Shown: positions 1-8,408 of the stretch, piece by piece
Numbering within the stretch: position 1 is the stretch's first letter
Layout of the letters: each line of letters starts with the position of its first letter
NCBI RefSeq assembly: GCF_008801915.1
Contig: NZ_VZOV01000015.1
Coordinates: 62,001-126,000 of the forward strand
Direction: 5' to 3'
DNA length: 64,000 nt
Source of the DNA: Cupriavidus gilardii
GTDB taxonomy: Bacteria; Pseudomonadota; Gammaproteobacteria; Burkholderiales; Burkholderiaceae
The notes under the pieces: generated by a model
Told to the model about the DNA's origin: nothing
Databases searched by the model: none
What the model saw: the letters and a program-made list of their open reading frames with translations, nothing else
Position numbers and translations under genes: made by a program

Positions 1-143
1 ATCAATTGCGCGCCCGACTGGATCTCCAGCTCGCGCAACTGCCGGCTGACCTGCGAGCGGGTGACGCCGCGCCGGCGGCCGGCTTCGGCCAGATTGCCGG
101 CGTCGACGATATCGACGAAGGCCTGGATCAGGTTCAGGTCCAT
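1..143 (-). CDS. LysR-family transcriptional regulator, N-terminal fragment (runs off the left edge)
   Basis: Only the first 47 codons are present. The reverse strand reads MDLNLIQAFVDIVDAGNLAE and continues through a helix-turn-helix (RRGVTRSQVSRQLRELE), the usual start of a LysR DNA-binding domain with its scanning helix. The effector-binding part lies outside the window. It is divergent from the acyl-CoA ligase gene at 322, with about 180 bp between them, the standard layout for a LysR regulator controlling its neighbour. I infer that it regulates the ligase and the Bug receptor; the sequence does not show the inducer. Confidence 0.8.
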   Translation of the reverse strand, partial: MDLNLIQAFVDIVDAGNLAEAGRRRGVTRSQVSRQLRELEIQSGAQL

Positions 144-321
144 GGTGCGTCCATCGGGGATTGCCAGGGGGATTGTCGCGCTGGGCTCAACATTGTGCTG
201 CGCAGGGCGGCAATTGTCGATGACGATGCCCGCCGTTACAGTGACCGGTCAATATGGCGCCCGTGTCCCGATGCCGATGTCCCGGGCACGCATGGGGCGC
301 CCAGCGTAAAGGAGCACTCGA
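144..321. promoter_or_regulatory. Divergent intergenic region between LysR gene and acyl-CoA ligase
   Basis: This 178-bp spacer must hold both promoters and, by family custom, the LysR binding site. A clear ribosome binding site (ggag at 311-314) lies 7 bases before the ligase ATG at 322 and fixes that start. I could not pick out a convincing T-N11-A operator or -35/-10 pair by eye. Confidence 0.5.
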
Positions 322-1827
322 ATGGCGGCGGACCTCTGGTTCCAGGATCTTCATCGCAGCGGCGACGAACTGCTGTCGCGCGGCAGCCGGCTGGCCGGCG
401 GCCTGCGCGCGCTTGGCGTGGCGGAGGGCGATGTGATCGCCGTGCTGCTGCGCAACGACGCGCCGTTCGCCGACATCGTGCACGCCTGCCGCACCGCCGG
501 CTGCTACTACTGCCCGATCAACTGGCATTTCACCGCGGACGAGGTCCGCTATCTGCTGGAGGACAGCGGCGCCAAGGTGCTGATCGCCCATGCCGACCTG
601 CTGCCCGCGGTGCAGGCGGCGGTGCCGGCCGGCATGCCGGTGCTGGCGGTCGGCGAAGAGGCGGCCCCGGCGGGGCTCGATGCCCTGGCATACGAACCGT
701 GGCTCGCCGTCCAGCCGTGCTACGACGGCCCGCGCGTCGCGCCGCGCGGCCATATGGCCTACACCTCCGGCACCACCGGCCGCCCCAAGGGCGTGCTGCG
801 CCAGGCGGTGCCGCTCGACCGGCTCGACGCCCAGCAGGCCGCAATGCGTTCGGTGGTGGCGCAGGCGATCGGCATCGTGCCGGGCTGCCGCGCGCTGATG
901 TCGGCGCCGCTGTATCACAGCGCGCCCGGCGTCTTTATCCAGAACGCGCTGCAGATGGCCGAGCGGCTGGTGCTGACGCCGCGCTTCGATGCCGAGCAGG
1001 TGCTGGCACTGATCGAGCGGCATCGCATCGATGTCGTCTATCTGGTGCCGATCATGTATGTGCGGCTGCTGAAGCTGCCCGACGCGGTACGCCGGCGCTA
1101 CGACCTGTCGTCGCTGCGCTTCGTCGCGTCGACCGGCTCGCCGTGCGCACCCGAGGTCAAGCGCGCGATGCTCGATTGGCTGGGCCCGGTCATCCATGAA
1201 ACCTATGCGTCCAGCGAGGCCGGCATGGTGACCGTCGCCACGCCCGCCGATGCGCTGGCGCGGCCGGGCACCGCGGGCCGGCCGGTCGACGAGGCCAGCG
1301 TGCGCATCCTGCGCGAGGACGGCGCGCCTTGCGAGACCGGCGAGGTCGGCCTGATCTATGTGCGCCAGCCCGCCTATCCGGATTTCACCTACCGCCACAA
1401 CGACGCCGCGCGCCGCGCAATCGATGTCGACGGGCTGGTGACGCTGGGCGACATGGGCTATCTGGACGCCGATGGCTATCTGTTCCTGTGCGACCGCGCG
1501 TCGGACATGGTGATCTCGGGCGGCGTCAACATCTATCCGGCGGAGATCGAGCACCAGTTGGTGCGCTATCCGGGCGTGGCCGACTGCGTGGTGTTTGGCG
1601 TGCCCGACGACGAGTACGGCGAGCGGCTGCTGGCGATGGTGCAGCCGATGCCGGGCGAGCGCCTGGACGAGACCGAGATGATCGCCTGGCTGCGCGAACG
1701 GCTGTCGGGCTTCAAGGTGCCGCGCACGATCGTGATCGCCGAGCAGTTGCCGCGCGACGAGACCGGCAAGCTCGCCAAACGCCGTTTGCGCGACCAATAC
1801 TGGCAGGGGCGGACACGGCGCGTCTGA
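322..1827 (+). CDS. AMP-dependent acyl-CoA synthetase (class I adenylate-forming enzyme)
   Basis: Activates a carboxylic acid to its acyl-CoA with ATP through an acyl-AMP intermediate in the cytoplasm. The 501-residue protein has the family motifs in order: the P-loop YTSGTTGRPKG near residues 147-157, YASSEAG near 295, GDMGYLD near 376 followed by the CDRASDMVISGGVNIYP hinge, and the catalytic lysine in ETGK at residue 483. Length is typical for the stand-alone family. The ATG at 322 has a good ribosome binding site. It is followed after 64 bp by a Bug-type solute receptor, so a joint role in taking up and activating a small organic acid is plausible. The substrate cannot be read from the sequence; benzoate-like, carnitine-like and medium-chain acids are all possible. 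Confidence 0.88.
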   Translation: MAADLWFQDLHRSGDELLSRGSRLAGGLRALGVAEGDVIAVLLRNDAPFADIVHACRTAGCYYCPINWHFTADEVRYLLEDSGAKVLIAHADLLPAVQAAVPAGMPVLAVGEEAAPAGLDALAYEPWLAVQPCYDGPRVAPRGHMAYTSGTTGRPKGVLRQAVPLDRLDAQQAAMRSVVAQAIGIVPGCRALMSAPLYHSAPGVFIQNALQMAERLVLTPRFDAEQVLALIERHRIDVVYLVPIMYVRLLKLPDAVRRRYDLSSLRFVASTGSPCAPEVKRAMLDWLGPVIHETYASSEAGMVTVATPADALARPGTAGRPVDEASVRILREDGAPCETGEVGLIYVRQPAYPDFTYRHNDAARRAIDVDGLVTLGDMGYLDADGYLFLCDRASDMVISGGVNIYPAEIEHQLVRYPGVADCVVFGVPDDEYGERLLAMVQPMPGERLDETEMIAWLRERLSGFKVPRTIVIAEQLPRDETGKLAKRRLRDQYWQGRTRRV

Positions 1828-1891
1828 ACGCGGCCGGCACCCCGACCGGAACGCAGCACACTAGGAAGCAGGACATAACGGAGGAGACACC

Positions 1892-2935
1892 ATGCAAGGC
1901 TCGAAAACGGCAGGGCAGGTCCGGCGCGGCATCGCCGCGGTGGGGGCGAGATTGGCGCCGAAATTGGCGAGGTTGGCGCTATGGTCGACGCTGACGTTGG
2001 CGGTGATGTTCGGTGCCGTGACGGCGGCTGGCGCGGCGTACCCGGACCGGCCCATCAAGCTGATCGTGCCGTACACGCCGGGCGGATCGACCGACCAGTT
2101 CGGCCGCGCGCTGGCCGAGGGCATGAGCAAGGTCCTGAAGCAACCGGTGGTGGTCGACAACAAGCCCGGCGCCGCCACGATGATCGGCACCAATCTGGTC
2201 GCTCGCGCGCCGGCCGACGGCTACACGGTCGGCTTCGCGACCAACGGCAGCATGGTGCTGAACCCGATGCTGTACAAGAAGATCACCTACGACCCGCCGA
2301 AGGACTTCAAGATCTTCAGCATCGGCGCCGAGGTGCCGCTAGTGGTGGTCACCAATACCCAGGTGCCGGCCAACAACATTCGCGAGTTTGCTTCTTACGC
2401 GAAGAGCCAGGGCGGCAAGCTGAACTACAGCTCGGTGGGCCTGGGCAACGCGCTGCAGCTGGCCACCGAGATGCTGAAGACCGAGCTCGGCATCGAGCTG
2501 ACCCATGTGCCCTACAACGGCAGCGCGCCGGCGCTGGCGGCGCTGCTCGCCAACGACGTGCAGCTGATGGTCGATGTGGTCAGCACCTCGCTGCCGCACA
2601 TCAAGGCCGGCAAGCTGAAGGCGCTGGCCGTGACCAGCCGCAACCGGCTCGACGTGCTGCCCAATGTGCCGACGGTGGCCGAGAGTTATCCGAACTTCCA
2701 GGCGGCGACGTGGTTCGGGCTGGCAGTGCCGGCGCAGACGCCGCCCGAGGCGGTCGAGAAGCTGCGCGCGGCGGCCGATCAGACCCTGCGTGACCCGCAA
2801 TTCCGCGCGACCTTCAACGGGCTCGGCCTGCAGGTGCTGCAGCCGATGAGCCAGGCGGAGATCGACCGCTACGTCGCCGCCGATCGGCAGCACTGGGGCA
2901 AGGTGATTCGGGCGAAGAATATTTCGCTGGATTGA
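1892..2935 (+). CDS. Bug-family tripartite tricarboxylate transporter substrate-binding protein
   Basis: Periplasmic solute receptor of the TctC/Bug family, 347 aa. A long basic N-terminus leads into a hydrophobic segment ending near AAGAA (about residues 30-48), consistent with a Sec signal peptide. The mature protein opens with YPDRPIKLIVPYTPGGSTD, the family signature, and continues with conserved blocks such as PADGYT and THVPYNGSAPA. A strong ribosome binding site (gaggag, 1881-1886) precedes the ATG. No TctA/TctB membrane genes lie next to it, as is usual for the very large Bug families of Bordetella and Cupriavidus. It probably forms a transcription unit with the preceding acyl-CoA ligase. 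The ligand is unknown. Confidence 0.9.
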   Translation: MQGSKTAGQVRRGIAAVGARLAPKLARLALWSTLTLAVMFGAVTAAGAAYPDRPIKLIVPYTPGGSTDQFGRALAEGMSKVLKQPVVVDNKPGAATMIGTNLVARAPADGYTVGFATNGSMVLNPMLYKKITYDPPKDFKIFSIGAEVPLVVVTNTQVPANNIREFASYAKSQGGKLNYSSVGLGNALQLATEMLKTELGIELTHVPYNGSAPALAALLANDVQLMVDVVSTSLPHIKAGKLKALAVTSRNRLDVLPNVPTVAESYPNFQAATWFGLAVPAQTPPEAVEKLRAAADQTLRDPQFRATFNGLGLQVLQPMSQAEIDRYVAADRQHWGKVIRAKNISLD

Positions 2936-3058
2936 GCGAGGGCGGGCGCCTGGGTTTGTTCCAGCACCGGCAAGCGTCCGTCATGCTGAGCGCGGCCCCG
3001 TTTCCCCGGGCCCGATTTCCGAAGCGGGTATAGTTGTGCGCGCTGTCGTCTTGTGCCC

Positions 3059-4531
3059 ATGACCGAGCCCGAATCCTCATCGTCCCGCCGCCCGGCCCCG
3101 CCGCCGCCTGAACCGGCCGAACCGGCCGAACCGGCATCTGCAGCCGACTCCCAGACCGCGCGCCTGCGCCGCCGTGCCCGCATGGCCGCGTGGCGCAAGA
3201 CGCGCCAGGTCGGCCGCATCTCCCGCACCACCCTCCGTTACGCCATCTTCATGTGCGGTGCCGGCGGGGTGGCGCTGTTCTCGCTGGCGTTCGCCTGGAT
3301 CGCCGAGATCGCGCTGCACTGGAACCGCCAACTGACCAGCGCGACGCCGTGGCTGGCCTTCGTGATGCTGCCGTTTGGCCTGGCGACGCTGCGCTGGCTG
3401 ACGATCCGGCTGGCGCCGCAGGCCCGCGGCAGTGGCATTCCGCAAGTGATCGCCGCGGTCACGCTGCCGCCGGCGGGGCCGGCGCAGTCGGTGCTGGTGT
3501 CGCTGCGGCAGGCGCTGTGGAAAGTGCTGCTGACCGCCGGCGGGCTGTTGGCGGGCGCCTCGATCGGCAGGGAAGGGCCGTCGGTGCAGGTCGGCGCCGC
3601 CGCGATGCTGGCCTGGGGCCAGTGGTGCCATCGGCGGCTGCGCTTCCGCATCGGCTTTCATCCCAACGCGCTGATCGCCGCGGGCGCGGCCGGTGGCCTG
3701 GCGGCGGCCTTCAATACGCCGCTCGCCGGCGTGGTGTTCGCGATCGAGGAACTGGGCCGCGGCACGGCGGTGCGCTGGGACCGGCTGGTGCTGTCCGGCG
3801 TGCTGACAGCGGGCTTCGTGTCGCTGGCGCTGTTCGGCAACAATCCGTATTTCAACGTCAGGACGCCGATCCTGGCGCTGGACGACGCCTGGGGGCCGGT
3901 GCTGCTGTGCGCGCTGATCAATGGCCTGCTCGGTGGCCTGTTCGCCAAGGCGCTGATTCGCGGCGTGCCGGGCATGCTGCCCGCGCGCTGGCGCGGCTGG
4001 CCCGCGGCGCATCCGATCCGGGTGGCGTTCGTTTGCGGCCTGATTGCCGCGGCGATCGGCTGGGCCACCGATGGCGCGACGTTCGGCACCGGCTACGAGC
4101 AGGCGGCGGGTCTGATCAATGGCGAACCGGTGACCGGCGTGGCGTTTGGCCTGGCCAAGCTGGGCGCCACCGTGGTGTCGTACTTCGCCGGCGTGCCGGG
4201 CGGCATCTTCACGCCGGCGCTGGCGATCGGCGCGGGGCTGGGCGAAAACGTTGCCCATCTGGTCGGCGGCATCGGCGAGCCGCGCGTGCTGGCGCTGGTC
4301 TCGATGGCGGCCTTCCTCGCGGCGGCGACCCAGGCGCCGATCACCGCCAGCGTCATCGTGATGGAAATGACGCGCTCGCAGGACCTGACGCTGTTCCTGC
4401 TGGCCGCGTCGCTGCTTGCCTCGTTCTTGTCGCGCCAGTTCAGCCCGCGGCCGTTCTATCACCAAGTCGGTCACGCGTTCCGCCGCGAGGCCGTGCAGAT
4501 CGAGCGCAAGGCGGCGCCAACGGCGCCTTAG
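3059..4531 (+). CDS. ClC-family chloride channel or H+/Cl- exchanger
   Basis: Multi-spanning inner-membrane anion transporter, about 490 aa. Signature elements are GSGIPQ (about 124-129), GREGP with the gating glutamate at about 172, FNTPLAGVVFAIEEL, and GVPGGIFTPALAIGAGLGE. The IEE motif keeps the glutamate that in the E. coli ClC exchanger serves the intracellular proton path, so an exchanger is more likely than a pure channel. No C-terminal CBS domains are present. The N-terminus is a Pro/Glu-rich cytoplasmic stretch containing a short EPAEPAEPAS repeat. The start could be GTG at 3053 or ATG at 3059; I chose the ATG. It appears to be monocistronic. Confidence 0.92.
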   Translation: MTEPESSSSRRPAPPPPEPAEPAEPASAADSQTARLRRRARMAAWRKTRQVGRISRTTLRYAIFMCGAGGVALFSLAFAWIAEIALHWNRQLTSATPWLAFVMLPFGLATLRWLTIRLAPQARGSGIPQVIAAVTLPPAGPAQSVLVSLRQALWKVLLTAGGLLAGASIGREGPSVQVGAAAMLAWGQWCHRRLRFRIGFHPNALIAAGAAGGLAAAFNTPLAGVVFAIEELGRGTAVRWDRLVLSGVLTAGFVSLALFGNNPYFNVRTPILALDDAWGPVLLCALINGLLGGLFAKALIRGVPGMLPARWRGWPAAHPIRVAFVCGLIAAAIGWATDGATFGTGYEQAAGLINGEPVTGVAFGLAKLGATVVSYFAGVPGGIFTPALAIGAGLGENVAHLVGGIGEPRVLALVSMAAFLAAATQAPITASVIVMEMTRSQDLTLFLLAASLLASFLSRQFSPRPFYHQVGHAFRREAVQIERKAAPTAP

Positions 4532-4628
4532 ACCGATCGTTTGCACCTCGGGGCCCGCGTCGGCGTCACATCCGGAACAACGGGCGGTGGGGTTGCTCCA
4601 ACGCCCGACCCTAATATCAGGAGCTTGA

Positions 4629-5420
4629 ATGCGATTCCATCTTGCCGGCCTGGCTGTGGCCGGTCTTGCCGCGGCCGGTGTGCTGGCTGCGGCGCCTGCA
4701 GTCCATGCGGCCAGTGCGGCCTCCGCTTCCACGGCTTCACCCGCGAATGCCGCCCCCGCGGCTTCCGCCGCTCCCGCAGCGAATGCCGCCAGGCCTGTCC
4801 AGAACCCCTCCTCGCCATCCACGGCCGACCTGCTGGCGCCAATGCTCGGCACGCTGAAGATCGGCAATCCGATGCCCGACCTGCCCGACTGCGCGGACAA
4901 GCGCACGCCGGACGGCACCGATGTGACCGCCTTCTGCGTGGAAGTGCGCGGCGATGGCGCGATGCGCCAGGTCGGCGTGCCGCGCAAGCAGCGCCCGGCC
5001 TTCATGGACGGCCCGCATGCGCTGGCGGTGGTCGATCGCAATGCGCTGGTCGGCCTGATCGTGCCGACCGACGGCGTGCGCTCGGAACAGTCGACGCTGC
5101 GCACGCTGACCGCGCGCTACGGCAAGCCGTTCCGCGAGGAGCAGGTCGCGCTGCTGGACAAGGACGGCAAGACGGTCAACAGCGTCCACGCCGGTTGGAT
5201 GCAGGCGCCGCTGACGGTCGAGGTCTATTCGATTCCCGACGATCCCGACACCGGCAGCATCGAGCTGTTGCTGCCGCGCGCCCGCACGGTGATGGCGCAG
5301 AAGGATGCGGCGATCACGCAGCAACTGAACCCCGGCGCCGCCTCGGCACCGAGCGCGCCGAAGGCCGTGGCGCAGAAGCCGAAGAAAGGCGAGGGCGACG
5401 GCAAGCCGGGCAGCTGGTAA
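4629..5420 (+). CDS. Periplasmic protein of unknown function with Ala-rich N-terminus
   Basis: Not assigned to a family. The 263-aa product begins MRFHLAGLAVAGLAAAG and has a signal peptide ending near VHAASA. An Ala/Ser/Pro-rich spacer follows (to about residue 65), then a globular part with LKIGNPMPDLPDC, two cysteines about 20 residues apart (PDCADK and AFCVEV) that could form a disulfide, and a region around TLRTLTARYGKPFREEQ that looks like a calcium- or peptide-independent beta fold. The C-terminus is a low-complexity Lys/Pro/Ala tail. It stands alone between the ClC gene and a convergent DapB-like gene. I infer export to the periplasm and nothing more specific. Confidence 0.7.
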   Translation: MRFHLAGLAVAGLAAAGVLAAAPAVHAASAASASTASPANAAPAASAAPAANAARPVQNPSSPSTADLLAPMLGTLKIGNPMPDLPDCADKRTPDGTDVTAFCVEVRGDGAMRQVGVPRKQRPAFMDGPHALAVVDRNALVGLIVPTDGVRSEQSTLRTLTARYGKPFREEQVALLDKDGKTVNSVHAGWMQAPLTVEVYSIPDDPDTGSIELLLPRARTVMAQKDAAITQQLNPGAASAPSAPKAVAQKPKKGEGDGKPGSW

Positions 5421-5450
5421 GCGCGGCCGGTGTCGTCTGCATGTCCGGTT

Positions 5451-5545
5451 GTTCCCGCGCAGGCGGGAACTCGGCGGCCCGATGGAGCGAGGTACCGGTC
5501 GCCGAGCACGGCAACAGTCGCTGCGCCCCCGCGTTCGCGGGGGCG
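5451..5545. repeat. REP-like paired palindromes between convergent genes
   Basis: Two inverted repeats: gttcccgc/gcgggaac (5451-5470, 4-base loop) and cgcccccgc/gcgggggcg (5524-5545). They lie in the convergent spacer between the periplasmic protein and the DapB-like gene. A related pair with the same first palindrome is found at 54361-54433 in another convergent spacer. This looks like a dispersed REP/BIME-type element that may also act as a bidirectional terminator. Confidence 0.7.
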
Positions 5546-5578
5546 ACGATGCCCGGCGTACCTGGAGTACCTGCCGCC

Positions 5579-6388
5579 CTACAGGCCCTCCATCACCTTG
5601 TCCAATCCCCGCACGACGCCGCGCAGGGTATGCACCTTGCGGATCGCCAGCAGCGCGCCGGACACATAGGGCTTGGAGCCGTCGCCGGCCTCGTGCTTCA
5701 GATGCAGCCGCTGGCCGTCGGCGCCGAAGATCACCTCGACACCGAGCTGATAGCCGGGCAGCCGCACCGCGTGGACCTGCGTGCCGGACATCGTCGCGCC
5801 GCGCGTCTCGACCGGTCCCTTGACCTGGTCCAGCGGCACCGTCTGCGTAGCCGCTTTGACCTGTCCTAGCCGGTAGGCCAGCTCGCGCACGGTGCCCGAC
5901 GGCACATCGACCTTGCCCGCCTTGGCGTAGTCGATGATTTCCCACTGATCCAGATGGCGCGCAGCCATCTCGGCGAACTTCTGCAGCAGCACCACCGTGA
6001 TGGCGAAATTGCCGCAGGCCAGCACACCGCGGTCGGCCGCGCGCGCGGCGGCGTCGATCTCCGCATAGTCCTCGTCCGACAGCCCCGAGGTACCCACCAC
6101 CACATGGGCGCCCTGCGCCAGCGCCTGCAGGATGTTGTGCTTGGCGATGTCCGGCTTCGTGTATTCCACGTAGACGTCGTACGGCGTGCCCGCCAGTTCG
6201 GCGATGCTCGCCACCGCCTTGCCCGGCGTGCCGGCGTGGCCGGTCAGCTGCGCCAGCGTCTGGCCGGCCGCGCCGCGCGAGAGCCCTGCGACCAGCGTCA
6301 TGTCCTGCGCGTGCGCGACGCCGCGCGCCAGTTCGCCGCCGGCCCAGCCGGTCACGCCGCCCACGGCGACACGGATTGGTGTGTTCAT
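5579..6388 (-). CDS. DapB-like dihydrodipicolinate reductase family protein lacking the catalytic His pair
   Basis: A 269-aa NAD(P)-dependent reductase of the DapB fold. The N-terminal dinucleotide-binding segment is VAVGGVTGWAGGELARG; VVVGTSGLS, CGNFAITVVLLQKF and KVDVPSGT follow in family order. In true DapB the segment before KVDAPSGT is HHRH, whose first His is the catalytic acid. Here it is IIDYAKAGK (residues 151-159): the lysine is kept but both histidines are gone. It is therefore unlikely to be the housekeeping lysine-biosynthesis enzyme. It sits beside an Lrp regulator and two lysine-degradation-type enzymes, so I suggest a reductase for a related cyclic imine. The ATG at 6388 starts the homologous region; a longer in-frame reading upstream is not needed. 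Confidence 0.72.
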   Translation of the reverse strand: MNTPIRVAVGGVTGWAGGELARGVAHAQDMTLVAGLSRGAAGQTLAQLTGHAGTPGKAVASIAELAGTPYDVYVEYTKPDIAKHNILQALAQGAHVVVGTSGLSDEDYAEIDAAARAADRGVLACGNFAITVVLLQKFAEMAARHLDQWEIIDYAKAGKVDVPSGTVRELAYRLGQVKAATQTVPLDQVKGPVETRGATMSGTQVHAVRLPGYQLGVEVIFGADGQRLHLKHEAGDGSKPYVSGALLAIRKVHTLRGVVRGLDKVMEGL

Positions 6389-6540
6389 CGGCAGATTCCT
6401 CCTGGTGCCATGTTGCGATGTTGCGATGTCCGCGTTGCCGCGGACGGCCCGCCAGTTTGCCGCGTTTGCGCGATGTGCGCAGGCAAGCGCGCGGCATCGG
6501 GCGGGGGAGGGCGACCCGGCGCCGAAGACGAGGCTGCCCG

Positions 6541-6990
6541 TCACCCCACGGGGCGCCGCCGATCGATCTTGCGCGCCAGCACGATCGACGTGCTGGTGTG
6601 ATTGACGCCGTCGAGCGCGCCGATCTCGTCGAGCAGCCTGTCCAGCCGCGCGTGCGTATCGCAACGGATCACCGCCATGTAGTCGACCGGCCCGCTGACC
6701 GAATCGAGCTCCACCACCTCGGGGAAGCGCTGCAGCGCGCGCAATACCGTCGGCGCGGTCTTGGGCTGCACCGACAGCCCGCAGAAGGCCAGGATCGCGT
6801 TGTCCTCCATCTGCTGGCCCAGCCGCACGCCATAGCCGGCGATCACGCCGAGCCGCTCCAGCCGCGCGATGCGCGCGACCACGGTGGTGCGGGCGATGCC
6901 GAGCTTGCGCGCCAGGTTGGCGGCGCTGTCGCGCGCATTGGCCTGCAGCAGCGACAACAGGTGGCGGTCGGTCTGGTCGAGGTCGGTCAT
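6541..6990 (-). CDS. Lrp/AsnC-family transcriptional regulator
   Basis: 149 aa with the standard two-part layout: an N-terminal winged helix-turn-helix (LDQTDRHLLSLLQANAR, then ANLARKLGIARTTVVARIARL) and a C-terminal RAM effector domain (FPEVVELDSVSGPVDYMAVI). Such regulators usually sense an amino acid and control its catabolism. The gene lies between a DapB-like gene on its own strand and a divergent saccharopine/lysine dehydrogenase operon. It is therefore a good candidate lysine-responsive regulator of both; this is inference from context. Its upstream region carries a 7-bp tandem repeat (6993-7027). Confidence 0.9.
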   Translation of the reverse strand: MTDLDQTDRHLLSLLQANARDSAANLARKLGIARTTVVARIARLERLGVIAGYGVRLGQQMEDNAILAFCGLSVQPKTAPTVLRALQRFPEVVELDSVSGPVDYMAVIRCDTHARLDRLLDEIGALDGVNHTSTSIVLARKIDRRRPVG

Positions 6991-6991
6991 G

Positions 6992-7027
<36 letters not shown>

Positions 7028-7241
7028 AGTGGGTCTTCGGTATGCGAGCGGCGCCGGCATCTCGTCGTTTCGTCGAGACAGGCCGCCGAATCGACCGATT
7101 ATGGCGGGTTTTCGTCAATGTTGTCTGTTCAATCCGACGCCACCGCGGCCCATACTTCGATCACGGCATGGCGGTGCAACTGCTGCGCAGCCATGGCCGG
7201 CGCGACCAGCGCGCTTCCTTTCCCCGCGTCGGAGGACCGTC

Positions 7242-8408
7242 ATGAACAACAACCTTTCCTTCCCTTCGGCTCGCTCCGGTGCGGCGCTGCCCGTCACCGT
7301 GCTCGGTGCCGGCAAGATCGGCCGCACCATCGCCGGCATGCTGCAGGACAGCGGCGACTATGCGGTGACCGTGGTCGACCGCTACCGCGACGCCCTCGAC
7401 ACGCTGCCCGCGGGCGTCTCCACCCGCGTGGCCGATCCGTCCGAGCGGCAGGCCTGCATCGACGCGCTGGCAGGCGCCGCGGCGGTGATCAACGCCTTGC
7501 CGTTCCACGCCGCGGTGCCGGTCGCCACCGTCGCCGCCGAACTGGGCGTGCACTATTTCGACCTGACCGAAGACGTGGCGGCCACCCGGGCGATCCGCGC
7601 GCTGGCGGCCGATGCGCGCGCGGTGCTGATGCCGCAGTGCGGACTGGCGCCCGGCTTCATCGGCGTGGTCGGCCACGATCTCGCGCAGCGCTTCCTGCGC
7701 GGCGGCGGGCAGCTGCTGGACCTGCGCATGCGCGTCGGCGCGCTGCCGCGCTATCCCAACAATGCGCTGAAGTACAACCTGACCTGGAGCACCGAGGGTC
7801 TGATCAACGAGTACTGCAACCCGTGCGAGGCCATCGTCGACGGCCGCCGCGTCGAGGTGCCGGCGCTGGAGGGGCTGGAGAGCTTCGCGCTGGACGGCAT
7901 CGAGTACGAGGCCTTCCATACCTCGGGCGGGCTCGGCACGCTGCCGGAAACGCTGGCCGGGCGCGCCCGCCACGTCGATTACAAGTCGATCCGCTATCCT
8001 GGCCATTGCGCGGTGATCAAGCTGCTGCTCGACGATCTGCGGCTGCGCGAACGGCGCGACTGGCTGCGCGAGATCTTCGACAGCGCGATTCCGCTGACCG
8101 AGCAGGACGTGGTGGTCGTGTTCGCCAGCGCCACGGGACGCACGGCCGGCGAGGACGGACGGCTGGGCCCGCTGACGCAGGCGTCGTTCTCCGCGCGCAT
8201 CGGCGGCGCCGAGGGCGAGCACGGCCATCTGAACGCGATCCAGCTGACCACCGCCGCGGGCGTCTGCGCCGCGCTCGACATGGTGATCGCCGGCCAGCTG
8301 CCGCAACGGGGCTTCGTCCGCCAGGAGGACATGCGGCTCGAGGCCTTCCTCGCCAATCGTTTCGGCAGGCACTACACCTGCCATCCGCTACAGGAGGCCC
8401 TCGCATGA
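7242..8408 (+). CDS. Saccharopine dehydrogenase-family enzyme, probable lysine 6-dehydrogenase
   Basis: 388 aa, starting at the ATG preceded by ggagg at 7231-7235. After a short leader comes a Rossmann nucleotide-binding motif (VTVLGAGKIGRTIAGML), then PQCGLAPGFIGVVG and a long substrate domain typical of the saccharopine dehydrogenase/lysine dehydrogenase family. Length matches lysine 6-dehydrogenase (about 386 aa), which oxidises L-lysine to 2-aminoadipate 6-semialdehyde with NAD+. The stop overlaps the next start by ATGA, and that gene encodes the aldehyde dehydrogenase expected for the product. This pairing favours lysine 6-dehydrogenase over saccharopine reductase, but sequence alone does not prove the substrate. 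Confidence 0.78.
   Translation: MNNNLSFPSARSGAALPVTVLGAGKIGRTIAGMLQDSGDYAVTVVDRYRDALDTLPAGVSTRVADPSERQACIDALAGAAAVINALPFHAAVPVATVAAELGVHYFDLTEDVAATRAIRALAADARAVLMPQCGLAPGFIGVVGHDLAQRFLRGGGQLLDLRMRVGALPRYPNNALKYNLTWSTEGLINEYCNPCEAIVDGRRVEVPALEGLESFALDGIEYEAFHTSGGLGTLPETLAGRARHVDYKSIRYPGHCAVIKLLLDDLRLRERRDWLREIFDSAIPLTEQDVVVVFASATGRTAGEDGRLGPLTQASFSARIGGAEGEHGHLNAIQLTTAAGVCAALDMVIAGQLPQRGFVRQEDMRLEAFLANRFGRHYTCHPLQEALA

Noticed and set aside
3077..5104. Long minus-strand open frame (675 codons) opposite the ClC gene
   Set aside because: High-G+C antisense shadow: Arg/Ala/Gly-rich with no domain, directly opposite a clear ClC coding sequence.
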